Shown: positions 7,556 to 14,750, counted from the first letter of the stretch. The stretch is DNA of 15,875 bases from CAZEWZ01 sp964516765 (GCA_964516765.1 CAZEWZ010000030.1:1-15875); one strand, 5' to 3'. The notes: generated from the sequence alone by a model not told the origin. Program-made: numbers and translations.

Positions 7556-9056
7556 AATTTTCTGACATTATGTTTACTCTTTTCAATTTATTTGATTGTA
7601 GCCTAAGAAGACCGTATAATAGAACTAGAATGATGGGTAGTAAAAAATTTAAATACTTTAAAAACGTTTTTTCAGAATCCTCAAGTTCATCAATTGGTCT
7701 GTATTTGATTCCCTTTGTTCTTAGATCAATAAGTCCTGTGTCATCTGTCATCCAATCAATTGAATTGATTAATAAATTCACATTATCTTCAGGTACTCTT
7801 TTTTGATCTTGTCCTTTTCCGCCTATCGAAAAATCCCCATCTGAGAATAGACAGATTCTAGAGGTCGTTCCGTTTTCATTTTTATTTTCTAAGATACCCC
7901 CAACCACGATACTTTCATCTGTAAAATCGGATGTTTTCCACTGTTTTTCAATTTCGAAGTTTAGTGGCGCATCATATTTATTCGATTTTGATGATGTGAA
8001 GGCTATAGGAGTAAATGTACTTGAAGTGTCTATTTGATTATATTCTATGGAACTTGCAAACTCCATTACAACGGCTTCTATACCTTTGGTGATGGGATGA
8101 TCGGCAAAATTGCTAATTATAGGTAAATAAGGAAATGATATACTAGACTGATAGCGGAAAAAACCTTGCTGCTGTTGAACTGATATTTTGCTACAATTAG
8201 AATCAATTACAAAATTTTCTCCCACAGTAACACCCTTAGACTTTAACCATTCAAATAATCCAATATTATTAACAGATCCTGTAGCATTGGTAAAATCACC
8301 CAAGACAGAATTCATTGCAATGAGAATATTTCCACCTGTTTCAAGATAATTATCTAGTACTTTTAAATCATCTGAATTAAGTGAGTCTTTTGTGTTTATT
8401 AAAGCAACTGTAGAATAAGATTGGTTATTTATATCATTCAATAAATCTATACTCTGAACATCATACAAAACACTAAGCCCTGCATTGACCTGTTGAATTT
8501 CTTCAATTTCAGCTTCTCCATTTGATTGAACAATACCTATAACAGGTTTGTCTTGTAAACTAACTTTTTTTATTGAAGATGAAAGAGCATATTCTAATGC
8601 GGCCCCTGGCTGAACAAAAGGTATAATTTCTTTTTGATCCTGCATTTCAATTACAAGACCTAGATATGCTTTTTGCTGTTTTACTTGATCTTTCTCACGA
8701 ACGTTAATCATAACAGGACGTATCCCATTTTGCATAGCCTCAGCCTCAAGCTTATCATCTGAACTCGGATCGATAAATTTATAGACAAGGTTATGATTTG
8801 AGATTCTTGAATACTCAGTTAAATAGTCCAAAACATCATTTTTTGCTTGGGAAACATTTGAAGGTAGATTTTCTGAAAAATAAGCCTTAACTGTTATAGG
8901 ATCCTCTAAATTTCTGAGAATATCTTTTGTGGCTTTACTCAAAGTATATTGTTTATCTTCTGTCAGGTCAATTCTAAAAAAGAATTGATCACTTAAAAGA
9001 TTAACCATTAATAGTATGGCTATAACAAGAATTGTTGAAAAACTTATTTTACGCAT
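7548..9056 (-). CDS. gldG: GldG-family ABC transporter auxiliary protein
   Basis: The protein has 502 residues. An N-terminal membrane segment (about 6-22) is followed by the family hallmark RIDLTEDKQYTLSKATKDIL, then LEDPITVKAYFSENLP, a long periplasmic GldG/ABC_transp_aux region, and a C-terminal membrane segment (about 465-484, FLKYLNFLLPIILVLLYGLL). GldG of Flavobacterium johnsoniae works with GldA and GldF in an ABC complex needed for gliding; the cargo is not established. This protein is somewhat shorter than the ~560-residue flavobacterial GldG. With DUF4340 next to it, it may instead belong to the broader GldG-like group, so the symbol marks the family rather than proven orthology. 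It follows the permease gene by 10 bases and overlaps the DUF4340 gene by 8. Confidence 0.82.
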   Translation of the reverse strand: MRKISFSTILVIAILLMVNLLSDQFFFRIDLTEDKQYTLSKATKDILRNLEDPITVKAYFSENLPSNVSQAKNDVLDYLTEYSRISNHNLVYKFIDPSSDDKLEAEAMQNGIRPVMINVREKDQVKQQKAYLGLVIEMQDQKEIIPFVQPGAALEYALSSSIKKVSLQDKPVIGIVQSNGEAEIEEIQQVNAGLSVLYDVQSIDLLNDINNQSYSTVALINTKDSLNSDDLKVLDNYLETGGNILIAMNSVLGDFTNATGSVNNIGLFEWLKSKGVTVGENFVIDSNCSKISVQQQQGFFRYQSSISFPYLPIISNFADHPITKGIEAVVMEFASSIEYNQIDTSSTFTPIAFTSSKSNKYDAPLNFEIEKQWKTSDFTDESIVVGGILENKNENGTTSRICLFSDGDFSIGGKGQDQKRVPEDNVNLLINSIDWMTDDTGLIDLRTKGIKYRPIDELEDSEKTFLKYLNFLLPIILVLLYGLLRLQSNKLKRVNIMSENYE

Positions 9057-9066
9057 ATCAAAATTT

Positions 9067-9786
9067 TTAAGAATGACTTTTTGTTAAAGAGAGTTCAGCT
9101 AAAAATAAACCAAGAACAGTAAGTGATAAGAAGTAGACTAAATCTTTAGAATCTATGACACCTCTTGAAATAGAATCAAAATGAGTCTGTAGACTTAAAG
9201 TTTCGAATAACTGACTTAAAAATCCAGAAAAATTAGCAGATAGGACATCAAAAATGATGTGAAAAAATAAGCAAATCACTAGTGAAAGCATAAAAGCTAC
9301 TATCTGATTATTAGTCAAACTACTAGAAAAAATACCTATTGCAGTGTAGGCAATTGTCATTAAAAAAAGTCCAAAATAGCCACATATTGTTCCTCCATCA
9401 TCTAAATCTCCAATGTAAGAGAGAGTTATTACATAAGGAAGAGTTGCAATAAGTGCTACTAGAACAAGCCCTACAGCACCAAAGAATTTCCCCAGTATAA
9501 ATTGTCTATCAGAAATGGACTTTGTTAAAATTAACTCTAGCGTACCAGACTTTTTTTCCTCTGCAAGCATTTTCATAGTAATTGCTGGTATGAAGAAAAA
9601 TAGTGTCCAAGAAGCAACAGCAAAAAATGTTTTAAGATTTGCTTGTCCAACTAAAAAAATATCATTTCCGTATAGCCATGTGAAAAATCCGCTAAAACCC
9701 AAGAACACGAATAGCATTACATAGGCAATTAAGGAGTCAAAAAACACCTTTAATTCTCGCTTTGCGACTGTTAAAATTAAATTCAT
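9067..9786 (-). CDS. gldF: GldF-like ABC-2 type permease
   Basis: The 239-residue integral membrane protein has about six hydrophobic segments (near 18-40, 55-70, 100-125, 138-155, 165-185 and 220-235). It carries the ABC-2 permease signature in the first cytoplasmic loop: MKMLAEEKKSGTLELILTKS, followed by D.QFILGKFFGAV. The late GIFSSSLTNNQIVAFM also matches GldF/NosY-type permeases. It forms the membrane channel for the ATPase encoded just upstream, from which it is separated by one base. The GldG-family partner follows after 10 bases. The length is right for GldF. What is transported is unknown. Confidence 0.85.
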   Translation of the reverse strand: MNLILTVAKRELKVFFDSLIAYVMLFVFLGFSGFFTWLYGNDIFLVGQANLKTFFAVASWTLFFFIPAITMKMLAEEKKSGTLELILTKSISDRQFILGKFFGAVGLVLVALIATLPYVITLSYIGDLDDGGTICGYFGLFLMTIAYTAIGIFSSSLTNNQIVAFMLSLVICLFFHIIFDVLSANFSGFLSQLFETLSLQTHFDSISRGVIDSKDLVYFLSLTVLGLFLAELSLTKSHS

Positions 9787-9787
9787 T

Positions 9788-10717
9788 TTAGTTTAAAGTT
9801 AAATTTCTAAATATATCTTCAAGTTTTGTTTGCTCTGGAGTCATTTCATGTAAAATCCATTTGTTTTTTACACACAATTCAAAAATTAATTTTGTGATAT
9901 TTGCGTTAGAAGATGACTTTACCATAATGGTACCAAGTTCTTTGTTTGTAATCTCTAAAGATAGTACAGTTGGAATTGTGGTTATCTGCTCCTTAACATC
10001 ATCAATATTTTGCGAATCAATTCTTAATTTAATGGTGTCTTGTCCTGTTGATCCAGACTTCAAATCCTCAGCAGTACCATCTGCTACAATTTGTCCATTA
10101 TTAATAATTAATATCCTATCACAAGTAGCCTCTACTTCAGGTAAAATATGTGTGCTTAAGATGACTGTTTTTTCCTTACCTAAACTTTTGATTAATTTTC
10201 TGATTTCAATAATTTGATTTGGGTCTAAACCAGTCGTTGGCTCATCTAAAATCAATATTTCAGGGTCATGTATCATAGCTTGTGCTATTCCGACTCTTTG
10301 ACGATAACCTTTTGACAACTCACTTATAAACTTGTGTTTTTCCTTATTTAAGCCACATACTTTTATCATTTCTCTTGATCGGCTTTTTATTTTCTGGGGA
10401 CTCATCTTCTGCAGTGATCCGCAGTAGTCGAGATAATCAAGAATTGTCATATCGAGGTAGAGAGGGTTATGCTCAGGTAAATAACCAATATTTTTCTTAA
10501 TTACATCAGAGGTTTTTTGAATACTACTTCCATTAATAGAAATATCTCCAGACTCAAGCTTAAGAAAACCTGTAATTAATTTCATGGTCGTTGATTTACC
10601 AGCACCGTTTGGTCCCAAGAAACCAACAATTTCTCCTTTTTTAACTGAAAAACTAATGTCATTTACTGCTTTCTGTGTGTCGAAAGTTTTAGTAAGGTTT
10701 GAAATTTGAATATCCAT
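9788..10717 (-). CDS. gldA: GldA-like ABC transporter ATP-binding protein
   Basis: The 309-residue cytoplasmic ATPase is intact: Walker A GPNGAGKST (35-43), the GYLPEHNPLYLDM block (78-90) typical of GldA and related ABC-2 ATPases, signature LSKGYRQR (134-141) in place of LSGGQ, Walker B ILILDEP (154-160) with catalytic Glu159, D-loop at 163-166, and switch His190. The ~90 C-terminal residues form the usual ABC-2 accessory region. It is the first gene of a four-gene operon (ATPase, permease, GldG family, DUF4340) with spacings of 1, 10 and -8 bases. It powers the permease. Orthology with true gliding GldA is likely but not provable here; in F. johnsoniae gldA lies apart from gldFG. Confidence 0.88.
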   Translation of the reverse strand: MDIQISNLTKTFDTQKAVNDISFSVKKGEIVGFLGPNGAGKSTTMKLITGFLKLESGDISINGSSIQKTSDVIKKNIGYLPEHNPLYLDMTILDYLDYCGSLQKMSPQKIKSRSREMIKVCGLNKEKHKFISELSKGYRQRVGIAQAMIHDPEILILDEPTTGLDPNQIIEIRKLIKSLGKEKTVILSTHILPEVEATCDRILIINNGQIVADGTAEDLKSGSTGQDTIKLRIDSQNIDDVKEQITTIPTVLSLEITNKELGTIMVKSSSNANITKLIFELCVKNKWILHEMTPEQTKLEDIFRNLTLN

Positions 10718-10733
10718 TATTTAATAATTTTTA

Positions 10734-10741
10734 CAAAAATA
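10734..10741 (-). promoter_or_regulatory. Candidate Bacteroidota -7 box (TATTTTTG) for the ABC operon
   Basis: On the minus strand TATTTTTG fits TAnnTTTG and lies 16 bases before the ATG at 10717. The region is very AT-rich and no clear -33 TTG is seen, so chance is a real possibility. Confidence 0.3.
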
Positions 10742-10837
10742 TTTAATGATTTAGAAATATTAAAAAAATTAACATTATTTAACACCAAAAATTTAAAAAA
10801 CTGATTGGATGTCTTGTCTTAAATAGTTTGTAAAAAA

Positions 10838-10936
10838 GGACAACTTAACAAAAATATTAATTTGTCCTATAAGCCTTCCCGAGTAGGTTCTCGTTCGAAG
10901 CACTTTTGGAAGGATATCAAAAAGTTTAGGTAATAC
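10838..10936 (-). repeat. Copy of the intergenic repeat between two divergent genes
   Basis: On the plus strand an A-tract is followed by the palindrome GGACAA (10838-10843)/TTGTCC (10862-10867), then AGTAGGTTCTCGTTCGAAGC, TTTTGGAAGGATATCAAAAA and GTTTAGGTAATAC. Both palindrome arms differ from the GGTCA/TGACC of other copies in a compensating way. CCTTCC (10874-10879) and GGAAGG (10908-10913) can pair around the core. No minus-strand gene ends here. Confidence 0.65.
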
Positions 10937-10980
10937 AACAGTAACTACTTTCATAGACTTCCTTTTCAATACAAAACCAA

Positions 10981-10988
10981 TATATTTG
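10981..10988 (+). promoter_or_regulatory. Candidate -7 box (TATATTTG) directly before the start at 10993
   Basis: TATATTTG matches the Bacteroidota TAnnTTTG box exactly and ends 4 bases before the ATG. If it is used, transcription would start at or next to the start codon, giving a leaderless message. No -33 TTG is evident. Confidence 0.3.
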
Positions 10989-10992
10989 AAAT

Positions 10993-11676
10993 ATGAAAAA
11001 ATTATTATTCATTCTTATTACTCCATTTTTAAGCTTTGGTCAACAAACTTATGTGCCATCAGATTCAATAGCACCAAATATCCTCACCTACACTTTTTCA
11101 GGAGGTTCGTTTCAAAGTTATGGTTGTACCAACTTAGACCCTACATATTGGTTGTCAGGAAATGGCAATTCATTTACTGTAAACTTTGTAAATCCTCAGA
11201 CTAACCCTTCTTTTAGAGTTTGGGGAATGAATGATGATGACTCTGCTAAAGTATTTGTAAATTCATCAACATATTTTCTTTCATTAACCTCTGCATCTTA
11301 TGATGATAAGGTGATTTGCGATTCTATTTTTGGCTATCCAAGTCCAGGCTCTCCAGGAACTGAAGGAGTAATCTTTTCATCAGGGTTATTAGTTGGTGGA
11401 AATAGTAATTCTATTGGTAATTATTCATATCAAAACGTAACCATAAACGAGTTAAACGTTAGTTCTTTTAGTGTTGTTGGGGAAAGCGGAAATGGTTGGG
11501 GATTTGCGGGTGTAACTATTACTAAAGAGCATACAACCGAAATACAAGAACATTCTACCAACAAAAAGCCCATTAAAATAATAGACCTATTAGGCAGGGA
11601 AGCCAAACACACTAATCAACCACTCTTTTACATCTATGATGATGGTTCTGTTGAGAAAAAATGTCTTATGAAATAA
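10993..11676 (+). CDS. Small secreted beta-rich protein with compact C-terminal sorting-like tail
   Basis: The protein has 227 residues. Residues 1-17 are a signal peptide (MKKLLFILITPFLSFGQ). Residues ~25-177 form an uncharacterised beta-rich domain with the blocks TYTFSGGSF, FTVNFVNP, FRVWGMNDDDSAKVFVN, NYSYQNVTIN and SVVGESGNGWGFAGVTI, which suggest a beta-sandwich. Residues 191-227 are the shared tail (IKIIDLLGRE, then PLFYIYDDGSVEKK), also present in the two minus-strand genes that follow. The tail resembles the last strands of type IX secretion C-terminal domains but lacks the usual leading PNPF part. A plus-strand terminator hairpin lies ~70 bases downstream. I do not recognise a named family for the main domain; a binding role is only a guess. 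Confidence 0.85.
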   Translation: MKKLLFILITPFLSFGQQTYVPSDSIAPNILTYTFSGGSFQSYGCTNLDPTYWLSGNGNSFTVNFVNPQTNPSFRVWGMNDDDSAKVFVNSSTYFLSLTSASYDDKVICDSIFGYPSPGSPGTEGVIFSSGLLVGGNSNSIGNYSYQNVTINELNVSSFSVVGESGNGWGFAGVTITKEHTTEIQEHSTNKKPIKIIDLLGREAKHTNQPLFYIYDDGSVEKKCLMK

Positions 11677-11747
11677 AAGTACCCTCATTTGTAGTATCTT
11701 GATCTGTTGACCCCCTTTTGGCAAAATTAGTGATACTCTACGAATTA

Positions 11748-11783
11748 AAATAAACCCTATTACTAGAAGGTTTATTTGATTTT
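11748..11783 (+). terminator. Terminator hairpin for the 10993 gene
   Basis: AAATAAACC (11748-11756) pairs perfectly with GGTTTATTT (11769-11777) around a 12-base loop, and T-rich sequence follows (GATTTT). It lies 72 bases after the stop at 11676. Confidence 0.6.
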
Positions 11784-11811
11784 AGGATTCAATACTCAAA
11801 TACATAAAATA

Positions 11812-11911
11812 ACTTGGTCTAAAAGGCTTCTCTTGTTGGTTTTCGTTCAAGCCGATTTTGGAAAAATTTAAAAAAGTTTAGAGAATAAAAAAGCCACTCA
11901 ATTAGAGTGGC
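11812..11911 (-). repeat. Copy of the intergenic repeat with terminator hairpin
   Basis: On the plus strand: a half palindrome (AACTTGGTCT), then GTTGGTTTTCGTTCAAGCC, TTTTGGAAAAATTTAAAAAA, GTTTAGAGAATAAAAAA and the GCCACTC hairpin. GGCTT (11825-11829) can pair with AAGCC (11849-11853) around the core. It starts 6 bases after the esterase stop on the minus strand. Confidence 0.7.
11886..11911 (-). terminator. Intrinsic terminator of the esterase gene
   Basis: GCCACTC (11893-11899) and GAGTGGC (11905-11911) form a perfect 7-bp stem with a 5-base loop. On the minus strand the hairpin is followed by six T, and it begins 6 bases after the stop codon at 11918. On the plus strand the following sequence is not T-rich, so the direction is minus. 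Confidence 0.8.
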
Positions 11912-11917
11912 TTCCGT

Positions 11918-12988
11918 TTAAAAATTTATTTTCTTTTGAATAGTTCCATCGTCATAAATATAAAATAAAAGCTGATTATTGTATGAATTGAAATTGACTG
12001 TTCTTCCAAATATATCTATCACTTTTATAAGCTTTCTATTGGAATCAGATATTGTTTCATTCAACGAAACTGTTTCACAATCAATAAGACCTTGCCTATT
12101 GTATTTTGACACAAAGTTCCATATCTCTTCAGTTGCACTAATATCCATATTTCCAAAAGATCCAGGCCAATCGTGACCACCTCCATTTACTTTAAGTTCA
12201 ACAATAGAGACACAATTTGCACCATTAGACCATGTTTTTCTTTCAACAGTGCTCCCGTCATTAGGATTAGTATTTTCAACACTTTCTATCGAAGGGTTTA
12301 CATCGGTAGCGTTATGAATTGACCAATAACTTGTAATTTCATCAACAGACATATAGTAGGGTTGAAATCCATCATATGTTGAGTGAAAGCTATCATCTTG
12401 AGTTCCTGGGATTAACATAACAGCGGTAGGATGAATGGGATTACACAATCCCAAACCGTAGTATTCTTCTCTAAATGAATCAACAATCATACTTCCAGAA
12501 ACAGAAACAAAAGAAGCGATTCGATCATTCAATCGACAACCCAACTCATAAGAAAAAATAGCACCTTCTGAATACCCACATGCATACACTCTATCCTCAT
12601 CAATTAAATATTCAGCACTTAATGTATCAATAATGGCAGCAATGAAATTGACATCGTTATGAGTAGTTGGAGCTTTGTGAAGCCATGATGTGGATGGCGG
12701 GTTCCCATCATCAGCTCCTTCATAATCAACTGCTCCCTGAGGATAAACTGCAATAAATTCAGCAGTGTCAGCAATCGGTCTCATATCATTAAGTAACATA
12801 TGATCACTTGCAAACCCACTACCACCGTGAAAATTAAACATTATTGGTACATTGTTAGATCCATCATAACTTGCAGGTATGTACACGATATATTCACGTT
12901 CTATGCCATCAAAAAAGATAGATTTATTTATTGTTTGAGAAATACAACAAAGAGGAATTAATGCAATAAGTAAAATGAGTTTTTTCAT
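11918..12988 (-). CDS. Secreted PHB-depolymerase/feruloyl-esterase-like hydrolase with C-terminal sorting-like tail
   Basis: The protein has 356 residues. Residues 1-18 are a signal peptide (MKKLILLIALIPLCCISQ). Residues ~20-305 are an alpha/beta hydrolase of the LpqC / polyhydroxybutyrate depolymerase-like group: YIVYIPASYDG, oxyanion region FNFHGGSGFASD, EFIAVYPQG, then nucleophile Ser140 in GYSEG, acid Asp198 or Asp199 in GTQDD, and His272 in GGGHDWPG. The catalytic set is complete, although the elbow has Glu where many relatives have Asn. Residues 320-356 are the shared tail (IKVIDIFGRT, then LLFYIYDDGTIQKK), so export beyond the outer membrane is likely. The substrate is unknown: polyester, feruloyl or acetyl ester are possible. 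The gene stands alone with its own terminator. Confidence 0.88.
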   Translation of the reverse strand: MKKLILLIALIPLCCISQTINKSIFFDGIEREYIVYIPASYDGSNNVPIMFNFHGGSGFASDHMLLNDMRPIADTAEFIAVYPQGAVDYEGADDGNPPSTSWLHKAPTTHNDVNFIAAIIDTLSAEYLIDEDRVYACGYSEGAIFSYELGCRLNDRIASFVSVSGSMIVDSFREEYYGLGLCNPIHPTAVMLIPGTQDDSFHSTYDGFQPYYMSVDEITSYWSIHNATDVNPSIESVENTNPNDGSTVERKTWSNGANCVSIVELKVNGGGHDWPGSFGNMDISATEEIWNFVSKYNRQGLIDCETVSLNETISDSNRKLIKVIDIFGRTVNFNSYNNQLLFYIYDDGTIQKKINF

Positions 12989-13070
12989 GATTATTTTTTT
13001 CGATTATTTATCAAATATTGTTCCAATACATAAAAGTGTCATTTCATCAAGCCTTATATAATAATAGAAA

Positions 13071-13165
13071 GGTCAGGTTGTTTTTAAAAATAACTTGACC
13101 TGAAAGGCTCCCCTTACAGGTTATTGTTCGACCCGCTTTTAGATAGATCTTAAGAAGGCTATAAA
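13071..13165 (-). repeat. Copy of the intergenic repeat (palindrome plus core)
   Basis: On the plus strand the palindrome GGTCAGGTTGTTTTT/AAATAACTTGACC (13071-13100) tolerates two G-T wobbles. Then come ACAGGTTATTGTTCGACCC and TTTTAGATAGATCTTAAGAA. It begins 8 bases after the stop of the 13173 gene on the minus strand, where the palindrome plus the A-rich plus-strand flank would read as a hairpin and T-rich tail. Confidence 0.65.
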
Positions 13166-13172
13166 ATATAAA

Positions 13173-14528
13173 CTACTTCATTCGTTTAATAACTTTTCCA
13201 TTTTCATAGATATAGAACAAGATCATTCCATCTTGATGTTCTGTTTGTTCCCGACCAAGAATGTCAATAATTTTTATCAGGGTAGACTCTTCATTTGTGA
13301 TTTCATTTAAATTTACATTTTCAAAACATTCAGAGCAACATTGTCCTTCTACTTCAATCCATTCTCCATTACAAGGCAAACCCGTTTCTTCTAAACAATC
13401 AATAACGATTTCATAAAACTGACCATCTGAAGTACATTCTCCTATATCACACGGATCATTAGGGTTTTCCCATAACCCTGCACTTGTAATTTCTTCTCCT
13501 GAGGTTGAAACACATAAAACAGGAAAAAGAAAGCAACTAGACTCGCATGACTCAATTGTGGTATACTGACCCATTCCTGTTCCGGGATTAAAACATCCAA
13601 ATCCACTACACTCCCATGTAGTGCCAGGGACCATATAAGAAACAGAATCACAATGAGATGATACGCAAATTTGATTGTTAAGTGAATCTGTTACAGATAA
13701 AGTCATACAAATTTCATAGGACCCTATTTCATCATAAGTATAAACAGGATTGTTCTGAGATGAAGTCGAGCCATCTCCAAAATCCCAAAGTAGATTTGTT
13801 GTAAAATTAGACGATTCTATTTCACTAGTTAGTGAAAGATCTTGACAAACAACATATGGATTTCCACCGTCACATATAAAATAAGCCTCACAAAGAGAAT
13901 CTGATTGAGGTAAGCAGTCCCAATTTAATACTGTTTCAGCGCCAAATTGATTAATCCAAGAGGAAATACCTGTCGCTTCAGCAACACAAGCATTAGTATA
14001 TTCAATACCATCGCAACCTATCACTGGATCCCAAAGAAGAGAACACATAGACTTTGGGTTTACCCATTCTGGATTGATACAACAATCATTGGTGGGCTCA
14101 GAGCATACAGCTGCCTCACAGTCTGCTAGTGATTCAAAAGGGACGACACCTCCACATCCACCCCATGTGAAATCTTCACATTGCTGAGTTTCTTGATTGA
14201 AATAATACTTTTGTATAGCTGCAAAACAGATACCAGGATCTGGGATTAATGTACAAGCATCTATATTTAAAGAACAGTCTGGCATGCCCTCCCAACTTGG
14301 AATAATAGTGCCTGGTACTTCCAAACCATCTTCATCTACACACCAACAATATCCTGTGCTAAACCAACATTGTGTTGAAACATAAGAACCATCATCTTCA
14401 CAATTAGGAATAAATTCTCCTAGTAAACCTGTTGCATTAAGTTGTGCTTGTTGACAAGGTGTTGTCGGAACCTGTGCAAAAGAAAAGCTAAATTGAAATA
14501 TAACTAGAATAATAAGTGATTTTCTCAT
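13173..14528 (-). CDS. Secreted mosaic of thyroglobulin-1, Kunitz, Kazal-like, PKD and VWC-like modules
   Basis: The protein has 451 residues from the ATG at 14528, chosen because it opens a signal peptide (MRKSLIILVIFQFSFSFAQ). Modules in order: thyroglobulin type 1 at 25-85, with exactly six cysteines (25, 43, 54, 61, 63, 85) and the CWCV hallmark at 61-64; Kunitz/BPTI at 92-142, with cysteines at 92, 101, 117, 125, 137 and 142, FTWGGC and Phe102 in the P1 position; Kazal-like at ~149-205, with CDGIEYTNAC but Ile170 where PVCG has Cys; PKD at ~246-281 (WDFGDGS); a short WECSGFGCFNPGTGMGQY cysteine motif at 305-332; VWC-like at 339-401, ending CCSEC; and the shared tail at 416-451 (IKIIDILGRE, then LFYIYENG). 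In animals the first three modules inhibit proteases. Secreted protease inhibition is inferred, not shown. Confidence 0.88.
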   Translation of the reverse strand: MRKSLIILVIFQFSFSFAQVPTTPCQQAQLNATGLLGEFIPNCEDDGSYVSTQCWFSTGYCWCVDEDGLEVPGTIIPSWEGMPDCSLNIDACTLIPDPGICFAAIQKYYFNQETQQCEDFTWGGCGGVVPFESLADCEAAVCSEPTNDCCINPEWVNPKSMCSLLWDPVIGCDGIEYTNACVAEATGISSWINQFGAETVLNWDCLPQSDSLCEAYFICDGGNPYVVCQDLSLTSEIESSNFTTNLLWDFGDGSTSSQNNPVYTYDEIGSYEICMTLSVTDSLNNQICVSSHCDSVSYMVPGTTWECSGFGCFNPGTGMGQYTTIESCESSCFLFPVLCVSTSGEEITSAGLWENPNDPCDIGECTSDGQFYEIVIDCLEETGLPCNGEWIEVEGQCCSECFENVNLNEITNEESTLIKIIDILGREQTEHQDGMILFYIYENGKVIKRMK

Positions 14529-14646
14529 TTTTATTGAATTCAATATTAATATTCTATAATGTATAATAATTAATAGGTAAAAAACATTTTTTATTATACA
14601 AAAACAAAAACTGTTCCAAAAAAAGAACCATTTATGTACATAAAAT

Positions 14647-14750
14647 AAATTACCCATAAGATATCGTTCTAGATTCTTGGTATAAACAATTTTTGAATGA
14701 TATTAAGAAGTTTAGAGAATGAAAAAGCCACCCGATTAAGGTGGCCTTTT
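14647..14750 (-). repeat. Copy of the intergenic repeat with terminator hairpin
   Basis: On the plus strand: AGATATCGTTCTAGATTC, a ~15-base insertion relative to other copies, GATATTAAGAAG, GTTTAGAGAATGAAAAA, then the GCCACC hairpin. The GATATTAAGAAG plus GTTTAGAGAATG stretch is identical to the copy at 3771-3900. It lies ~100 bases after the stop at 14854. Confidence 0.65.
14727..14750. terminator. Terminator hairpin after the Spy/CpxP-like gene
   Basis: GCCACC (14727-14732) pairs with GGTGGC (14740-14745) with A-run and T-run flanks on both sides, so it could stop transcription in either direction. The likely client is the minus-strand gene ending at 14854. Stem bases differ from GCCACTC/GAGTGGC but pairing is kept. 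Confidence 0.7.

Noticed and set aside
7570..7806. Open frame on the plus strand
   Set aside because: It lies wholly opposite the GldG-family gene, has no family features and is best explained as a shadow of that gene.
10986..11204. Open frame overlapping the start of the 10993 gene in another frame
   Set aside because: It has no signal peptide or recognisable motif, and the 10993 frame has a signal peptide and a conserved tail.
13442..13651. Minus-strand open frame inside the inhibitor-mosaic gene
   Set aside because: It is in a different frame within a well-supported cysteine-rich protein and has no support of its own.
14529..14657. Upstream ATG adding 43 residues to the inhibitor-mosaic protein
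   Set aside because: The added residues are an AT-driven aromatic and hydrophobic run in the promoter region. The ATG at 14528 opens a normal signal peptide.
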